Below are positions 57,531 through 64,000 of a stretch of 64,000 nt of DNA, in pieces. A program made the translations under genes and the position numbers. The notes under the pieces were generated by a model that had not been told where the DNA came from, made no database searches, and was given only the letters and a program-made list of their open reading frames with translations. This stretch comes from Ctenosaura bakeri (Eukaryota > Chordata > Lepidosauria > Squamata > Iguanidae): assembly GCA_948474755.1 (NCBI GenBank), contig CAOLHI010000250.1, positions 372,001 to 436,000 of the forward strand, read 5' to 3'. Each line of letters starts with the position of its first letter. Within the stretch, counting starts at the first letter, position 1.

Positions 57531-58942
57531 GATTCAGGACTATAGAAGTGATGTCTCAGAGCTCACTCTACCACTTGCTAGATCCCTCCTCCCCCTCCAG
57601 TTCCAGAAACCCCTTTCAGACTCCCACAACAAATATTCAGCAGCAACATCGGAGACCATGTTTTTTTGGAGAGACAGCTACTACTTGCTTGCTTCTTTGA
57701 GAGCTGCAGAAACTGGGCTTCTGGAGGAAGTTAATAACATCTGGGCATCTTTCTCTGATACTTCTTTTCCTGGATTTTCTTTGATAACTAGGGAAAGAGA
57801 ACATAGGTGTGCTGCTTAAATTGTTGAACCATCTATTTACATGTATCTTCTCATGCTATTGTTTACAGTATTCAAATTTGAAGCCCCAAACTTTAAATAA
57901 GCAGACAGGGAGACCTATAAAGAAATCACAGTGTAAGTCATATTTTTATTAAGTAGTAAGAACTGGTATTGTGTTAAGAAAGCAGATACCAAATATCTTT
58001 CTGAGGGATCTTTCTTTAATTGGTCTCTGCCCTTTTTTTGATCACCACTCTTCTCACAAGGTTTTTTTTTTCTTTTTTTGCTTAACGGTACAGCCTGAAT
58101 CACATCAGGAAGGTGGAATAAGCTGGAAACAAAGCCTGGCTTAGGACTTTGGATGCAAACATCTGAATGTACTTAGAAGAAAGGAAACTCTTCCCCCACA
58201 CACAACTTTCATTTCTTGCTTCTTTTATCCTTAAGCTCAGCAATAAACTAGCACTCCGTGGTTAAAAAGTCAAGAGAACAGATGTACAATACAACTACTT
58301 CAGGATCTGTATTTCAAACCCTACAATGTAAATTTATAAAATGAGGCCATCCTGAGAGGTCTTGATATCATACAGAAGGCTTTCCCTGTAGTAATCCTAT
58401 CACGAATATTTTTATCTCAGTCACTTACATTATACTAAAATTAAAAGCCTGTAACTTGTTCAGTCCAAGGCCCCTTTCTCTTTTTATGGTGCAAGGCATA
58501 TAATGGTATTAGACATGTTCTGATCATTCTTGGATTTGATCTACTGTACCTTTGGGATAAAAACTGAATGAAACAATGACAATTATCAACACCACATTTC
58601 AGTGCAATTTGTTTAAATGGAAAGATTAAACACATGTTTTAATCCCATGTGCAGTTTCAGTTGATGGTGGTTATCACATCAACTTGTTATATCTGTCTAT
58701 CCTAGAAATGTGGGGATCAGATACTTCAATCATGGAGGAGTCAATGACCTCCTTAGTAAATTAATTAACCTGCTTCAAGACAGATTTTTATGAATGCTAA
58801 TAGAGACATCTAATTTCAACCATGTAGTCATAACTTGAAGAGTCAGCATGGTATAGAGCCCAGATCTAGAGTCTTCATGCTACATCAGAGTTCTTTGTTT
58901 ACGAATGCACACCTAACAATCCTTATTTGGAAAGAAGTGATG
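57531..58942. other. Unassigned stretch
   Basis: A truncated SINE-like head (AGTCAGCATGGTATAGAGCC) may lie at about 58842-58880. Nothing else is recognised. Confidence 0.35.
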
Positions 58943-59171
58943 TGGAAGCCAGTGTGGTGTAATGGTGTGAGTGTTGTTGGATGAGGATTTTAGGAGTGTA
59001 ATGTTTGAATCACTACTCAACCTTGGAAACCTATTGGATGAACTTGGGCAAGTCACACTCTCTCACCTTTAGAGGAAGGAAATTGCAAATCTCCTCGAGT
59101 AAACCTTACCAAGAAAACCCCAGCATAGGATCACCATAAGTCAGAGTCAACTTGAAGGCATGCAACAGAAA
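58943..59171 (+). mobile_element. Sauria-type SINE, nearly full length
   Basis: Head GAAGCCAGTGTGGTGTAATG, weak B box GTTTGAATC near 59003, body GGGCAAGTCACACTCTCTCA and ACCAAGAAAACCCC, tail CACCATAAGTCAGAGTCAAC then TTGAAGGCATGCAACAG. The tail is close to the BovB 3' end at 1240-1289. Confidence 0.9.
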
Positions 59172-60701
59172 CAGTCACAACTTTGCTCCAGTTTCTACTT
59201 GTATCTTTAATGTACAATATACATTGATTGTAAATTCTGATAAACAATATGTGAGCATAACTTCAGGAAATGAAAGCTGTGATTTTGGACTCCTTAGTAA
59301 CTTGTAGTGTCTGCAGAGGGATGCCTTCCTAAAGCCTAAACACCTTTTTTAGTCCTAGACTTCTTTAGCTGAAACAAAAATGTGGTATATGTGTAGAAGA
59401 AGACATTTTATATATACACAGCAAAAACCTGTCTTATGTAGCATACAAGAGAATTGAAAACATGCTGGTTCTGTGTTGCTCACAGGAAGAGATATGGATC
59501 ACTGGCTATAGAGCACTTCAAAATGAAATAAATGTCTTAAGCAGAAAGAAGGGTAGAGTTGAAAGTAAAAGAAGAGTGAAAGCTTGGAAGGCAACCAGAA
59601 AAATTCAGAGGGAATTCTTCCTCTAGTTCCTTCCCCGAGGCCCAATACAGAAAAATTAAAAATGGTGGAAGAAATTGAGACTGATGTTGGTAAAGTGTTT
59701 CCAAATGTTGCAGAATGCAGAATATCTTCAGGTATTTGGCCTAGGATTACAACTGGGGAATATATAGGTTCCTGCTACTGCAGCAAGAAAGGTAAAACCG
59801 TTATGCTACGCTGCCTCTGACTCCTCCTGTTTCATCTCTACTTTAGAGGGAATGCAGCAATCCTTAAAATATATCATCATCATCATCATCATCATCACCT
59901 AACCTCTATCAATCATAGTAGAATTTGCTTCTGAGTAAACATACTTAGGATAGCTGGAAGAAGGCTTGAGTTAAGAATAAGTAAGGAAAGCAGGAGTCCT
60001 CAAGGCTCTGCCTATCTAACATTTCTTCACTTCAGACATCCCCACCAGAAGTAGAACATTGCTTCCTGTCTACCTGGCAGAATCAAAAGAGTATTTGTTC
60101 ATTTTAATCCCTGCAAAGTCACTAGATTTGGGATGAAAATACTGGCAGGTGGGGAAGGGATTACGTGTACACTTTCCTCATACTTTTACTCTACTATAAA
60201 ATCACTCTCAAAAGTGCCTTTACTAAAGCAAAATACATGAAACTGCTGTCATGTAGGTCAACATGTGACATCATTTCAGAGCTTGCAAAAGTTAGGTTAT
60301 AGAGAACAGTTTCCAGAATCAGCCAATAGCCGTGCTGTCTGCAGAATTCCAGGAGATGCCTCCCCCCAACTCCAAAAAAAGCAATTTTTTAAAGCTCTGG
60401 TCAATTTGTATGTCTTCCAACACTCTTGTGGCCAACCTCTATGTATTGTCTCAATTTTGTTTGTAAAAAGCAACCATGGAAGCCATTTGCAGTGGGAAGT
60501 CTATGTGTTTCCAAGTTCTCTTTTTGCCACACTGCTTTAGTCTGAAGTACTAGTTTTAACTTTGAAAGCCCTAATCAGCCATAAAGCAGATTGCTACAAG
60601 TATTACCTCGTCCCATGCACACCTGCCTGCAAATGTTGCTCTGTTTCTAAAACTTTTCCCACTGAAAGATAGGGACCAATTTTACATTTTTATTTTATTT
60701 C
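59172..60701. other. Unassigned stretch with a CAT microsatellite
   Basis: ATC/CAT units at about 59873-59897. No gene is recognised. Confidence 0.4.
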
Positions 60702-60856
60702 TGTTGTTGTTGTGTGCCTTCAGTTCAATTATAACAACTCCAAAGCAAATCTGTCACAAGATTTTCTTGGCAAGGTTTCTTCAGAGAACAGATTTACCAT
60801 TTGCCTTCTTCTGAGACTGAGAGAGTGTGACTTGCCCAGGGTCATCTGAAGGAGTT
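60702..60856 (-). mobile_element. Sauria-type SINE, lacking its head
   Basis: Tail TGTTGTTGTTGTGTGCCTTC at the left, body TTTTCTTGGCAAGG and GAGAGAGTGTGACTTGCCCA; it stops before the tRNA-like head. Confidence 0.85.
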
Positions 60857-61084
60857 AAATTCAGAGAAGTATTGCATGAGTAGGAAAATAAGTGAATTGG
60901 ACAGCAGATGTCCCTGCCTTATCTCAGTTTAAAAATATGATTGGCCTTGTAATGCTATGCTTAGGTGCCTGGGAAGTAAAAAGGGAGTCAGGCATACTCT
61001 CTCTGCCTCTGCTTTGTATTATCTGGTGACTGGGGTCTTTGTTCCCTTGTTTTGGGGGTGGTATTAAGCTCCAAATGTAATGGC

Positions 61085-61119
61085 TGACGTAGACTAGAAA
61101 TGTGATTGATTGCTGACGT
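61085..61119 (+). promoter_or_regulatory. Two CRE-like half sites in the ERV U3
   Basis: TGACGT at 61085-61090 and 61114-61119, 14-48 bp upstream of the TATA box. TGACGT is the known core for CREB/ATF factors; use here is inferred. Confidence 0.45.
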
Positions 61120-61132
61120 TGTTGACCAAAGG

Positions 61133-61139
61133 TATAAAA
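61133..61139 (+). promoter_or_regulatory. TATA box of the ERV LTR
   Basis: TATAAAA about 75 bp upstream of the first AATAAA, as expected for a short R region. Confidence 0.65.
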
Positions 61140-61209
61140 ACTAAGTGTTTTAATCAATCGGGGCCGGCAGTTTTGGACATTGTATTTCCGCTGCCTGCCC
61201 TGCGCAGTA

Positions 61210-61231
61210 AATAAATGGTTTGGAAAATAAA
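61210..61231 (+). promoter_or_regulatory. Paired polyadenylation signals of the ERV LTR
   Basis: AATAAA at 61210-61215 and again at 61226-61231; a GT-rich TTTCTGTGATGG follows. Confidence 0.65.
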
Positions 61232-61287
61232 GCTTTCTGTGATGGAACAACCTGAAGGTCTTCATCATTTCCTTGCCACTACATTTT

Positions 61288-61305
61288 TGGTGCATTGGCC
61301 GGGAA
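61288..61305 (+). other. ERV primer binding site, tRNA-Gly
   Basis: TGGTGCATTGGCCGGGAA is the exact complement of the 3' end of a vertebrate tRNA-Gly(GCC) with its CCA (18 of 18, judged from the known tRNA sequence). It starts four bases after the LTR end. Confidence 0.85.
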
Positions 61306-61900
61306 ATTGAGAGAAGGGGCTTTGGAGCCCCCCTTGACGGACGCTTGAGTGCTAGGGTCGCTGCCCCCCCCTCTTGGCGAAACCCAGGGCGCCCTCGACT
61401 GCTTTGGTCGAAGAGGTTTGGCTTTGAGCGGGGTGGTTTCCCTGGCAGCAGCGTTTTCCAGTCAACGGACTCTGGTCACGCAGAAAGCATAAGGCCTCCC
61501 CCAGCTAATTGGTGAAGTTGACTCCCTTGCGATTTCAAGGGAAAGAGAGAACTTGATCACCTCTCTAAGTCTCGCCCTAGTAACTCATGGCTAGTGGGGC
61601 CGTGAGTGAAGCCGCGAAGACTTTGGTAAAGAGACGTCTCTTCAAGTCTGGTAAACGGTGGTGGGAGGCTGTGTTTGTTGTCTGAAAGCGCGTATGCGTG
61701 TATCGTTGCATTTCTTACTGCAGACCGTTGGAACTTCCGACTGCGTAAGTCAGCGAGTCTGAAAGGTGTCTACCTCATTGTTTCGAGCTGTTGGGACCCC
61801 CTACCCTCAGCTCACCCCCACCCCTACTGTGTGTTGTCGTTTGGGAAGAAATCTGGGTGGAGGGTGGCAGTTGACAGACACTGCTTCAATGCAGGTTGAA
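61306..61900 (+). mobile_element. ERV leader and possible gag start
   Basis: This CpG-rich stretch directly follows the primer site. An ATG at 61587 opens a 32-codon frame beginning MASGAVSEAAK that stops at 61683. It could be a gag start cut short or an upstream frame; no matrix, capsid or zinc-knuckle motif is seen. No env, pro or pol sequence was recognised. Confidence 0.6.
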
Positions 61901-63975
61901 AACTTCATGAAAGGGTTAAGTGGAAACTTTACTATTTCTGTGCCATTTGTACTTTAATATGTGTAGGAAAAATTCCAGGAAAGGAAAATGGTTTATTCCT
62001 CTCTCTGATTATCTTTCGGTGCTTGAAGCCATCTCCCCACAGCCCCTCCTCCTCAGGCTCTCAGATTTAACCATATGGTTGCTGGCTGTTTTTAGGCTAG
62101 AAGTTTATTTAGCCAGAGGCTTGGAAATAGCAGAAATTAAGTCAGTATGGAAATGATGAAGCAAGCCCCAGGTGTTAATGAGAAATAGTGAGGAAACAAT
62201 AGGGTTTCATTGTTTTCTCCAAATGCACAGGTCGGTGATTCAATCAACTGGAAAGAAAATCACTCTGCAAGAGGCAGAGGGAGTATCCCATGGGCTGGCA
62301 CTTCAAAAGTCAAAGGACTTTCAGGAAAAAAAAAAAAAGAAAAAAAAAAGGAAGCAGCAAGCTTTTGAAAAAGGAGTTGAATATAGGAGACTTTTTCTTA
62401 CCTCGATGTTACTTAGCTCAAGTTTTGGGAGCAGGAAGGGGGTTGAGAAGAGCAGCATTCCTTTGCCTGCCTCCCTTTCCCCTCCCTGTAGCCCCTCCCT
62501 TCTCCTTTAGATGTTAACTCCATAGTTGCTGGTTTTTGGAGAATGGAAGGTTCTTTAGCCAAATGCTTAAGAATTCTGTCAGTGTGTACATAGGGAAAGC
62601 TATGAAGTAGTTTCAATAACTCATTTTCAGCCTGGCAGGCTGAGTGAGGATGTCATAGAAGCAGGGTCTGATTTCTAAATAACCGGAAGCAACCTTCAAC
62701 ACACATCAGAGGTAGAGGAAAAATAATAACAAAAAAGCAGGCTTTCAGGTAAATGAATACAGGATGGCAAAGTTTTGGAAAACATTGCTGAAGACTCTGG
62801 TGACAGCTGCCTGTTTCATGTTTTAAACTCTTCAGCCATCAAGAATCTCCCCCCCTTGGGCTCACATAGAAGGAAAAGAATAGGAAAAAAAAAAAAGAGA
62901 ACTTTGGAAACTTCTCCTCCAGTACTTTTTGCAACATTTCTAAACAATACAGAGTCCCAATGTTTTCTCTAAGCACAGAGAAAAGCTGCATCTGGAGAAG
63001 AAGGGAAAAACAACAAAAACAAAGCAAAAACCCCACCTTGAGAGCCCGTATAGACAAACATGTCATACAAGAGGTGTTAGTTTCGTTTTTCCCTTACAAT
63101 GAACAATGAACTATTCTTTCGAGTGTGGCAGCAGTTGTGTCTACCTTTTTGATACATTTCTACATCAAAGAGAGAAAACAAGATTACAATGCAGCTTTAG
63201 CATAGGGAAGGCTGCTTCTCCAAAAGACATGGCTTTTTTCTCACTCCTTGTGGCCATCGGGCTGAATGCAACCCTCCCCCTCTTGAGAAGGAGGGGGAGG
63301 ATGGGAGTAGCGGCAGACCCCACCAGAGAGGCTGCCTGAGGATTCTAAGCAGCAGAACCAGAAGCCATGGTGTCATGATTTTTATTAAAGAAGCTACTCA
63401 ACAACTTAGGGAAATTGTAACCTCCCCTTAATAGGGAGATTGGCCTGTGGACATTCGGGCTAGGAATGCAGTTGCCTTCTATTGAGGCAGCTAACTCAGA
63501 TGATGCCAAATCTACAACACCTCCCTACATACCTGTTTAGGCTTATGCATATATGCCCTTCACCACGTCTGATCTGTTGAATTGAAAGATAGTAGAACTG
63601 TGTTCTAGCATCATGGCAATGCACATGCCTAACTGGCAAGATTGCCCGTAACTACTGAAGAAAGGAGCCAAATTATTTAGCAGGTAGAGCGGATCATCCA
63701 GGAGAGAACTCCCCACAGGCATGGACAAGGGGGAGAGTGTCTTTGATGAACCCCTGATGGGATCTGAATACACTAGGAATTCTTCCCAGTGTCAGACTCT
63801 GCGGTTTAAAGTTGTGAGTGGAGAATTACAGGAAACCACAATCCCTGGCTGCCCTTTCCTACCTGAGAGGAGAGGGAGGGGATGCTGCAGAACGGTGGCC
63901 AGTAGGAGGTGCCATCTAACATAGTAGGAAAAAGCTGCATGAAACCGAAGGGAGCTGAAAAAGAGAGGCTTAGCT
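61901..63975. mobile_element. Decayed or non-coding interior downstream of the ERV leader
   Basis: Composition changes to AT-rich. A degenerate tandem pattern of about 440 bp is visible: AGCCCCTCC...GTTGCTGG...TTTAGCCA at 62040-62125 returns at 62488-62560, and AACAAT...ATTGTTTTCTC...GCACAG near 62206-62230 returns near 62944-62980. Oligo-A tracts lie at 62328-62351 and 62885-62896. A perfect CCTCCCCCTC/GAGGGGGAGG hairpin is at about 63272-63300. It may be defective ERV interior or host DNA after a deletion. Confidence 0.35.
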
Positions 63976-64000
63976 GCCTACGGCCATACCACCCTGAACA
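63976..64000 (+). rRNA. Start of a 5S rRNA sequence (gene, pseudogene or 5S-SINE head), cut by window end
   Basis: GCCTACGGCCATACCACCCT then GAACA matches the first 25 bases of vertebrate 5S rRNA, except at positions where vertebrates vary. Because a 5S-headed SINE is present at 6712-6933, a SINE head is at least as likely as a true gene. The window ends before the internal promoter, so this cannot be decided. Confidence 0.65.

Larger units (their letters stand above)
60948..61283 (+). mobile_element. Endogenous retrovirus 5' LTR (336 bp)
   Basis: It starts TGTAATGC and ends CACTACA (inverted ends TGTA/TACA) and is followed by a primer binding site four bases later, so it is a 5' LTR. U3 has two TGACGT motifs (61085-61090, 61114-61119) and TATAAAA (61133-61139). 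AATAAA occurs at 61210-61215 and 61226-61231, giving a short R and U5. No purine tract lies just upstream, which agrees with the 5' position. The organisation is that of a vertebrate retrovirus; the class cannot be fixed without pol. Confidence 0.85.

Overview
This 64 kb window reads as intergenic DNA of a squamate reptile (lizard or snake). I found no exon, tRNA gene or other host gene I could support. The lineage call rests on the repeat mix. tRNA-derived SINEs with a BovB-type tail match the Sauria SINE type. There is also a 5S-rRNA-headed SINE, BovB (RTE) LINE pieces, CR1 and L1 LINE 3' ends, and many short palindromic DNA transposons. Every open reading frame of 60-134 codons that is not inside a LINE fragment looks like chance or low-complexity sequence.

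Layout. 0.7-1.3 kb: the 3' end of a BovB LINE, split by a palindromic MITE. 3.7-6.9 kb: two Sauria-type SINEs, two larger non-autonomous DNA transposons (one GC-rich and full of hairpins) and a 5S-derived SINE. 7-12.6 kb: unassigned. 12.6-25.4 kb: three CR1 3' ends, a compound inverted repeat, two L1 3' ends (one with an 18-nt target duplication), and a SINE carrying two MITEs. 25.5-41.7 kb: sparse repeats, mostly unassigned. 41.7-44.2 kb: a TA-flanked MITE, a SINE carrying another MITE, and a SINE with an expanded trinucleotide tail. 47-49.5 kb: an internally deleted CR1, then an 841-bp LTR inserted in a SINE with a 5-bp duplication. 50.5-52.3 kb: BovB reverse transcriptase pieces interrupted by a Helitron-like insertion that itself carries a MITE. 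53-60.9 kb: scattered MITEs, SINEs and simple repeats. 60.9-64 kb: an endogenous retrovirus start (LTR, tRNA-Gly primer binding site, leader, decayed interior). The window closes in the first 25 bases of a 5S rRNA sequence.

How the parts relate. The Sauria SINE tail and the BovB 3' end share the same terminal sequence within this window, which fits BovB machinery mobilising the SINEs. One MITE family (called A here) recurs at least eight times. Its ends read GGCCATTTC, its flanks show 3-bp duplications in most copies (TGA, TAA, ATA, ATT and others), and it has landed repeatedly in SINEs and BovB. The nesting gives relative ages: SINE and BovB are older than MITE-A and the 841-bp LTR, and the TA-flanked MITE is older than L1. 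No assembled multi-gene system is visible. The most notable items are the tRNA-Gly-primed retrovirus start, the nested insertions with intact duplications, and the near-perfect long hairpins.
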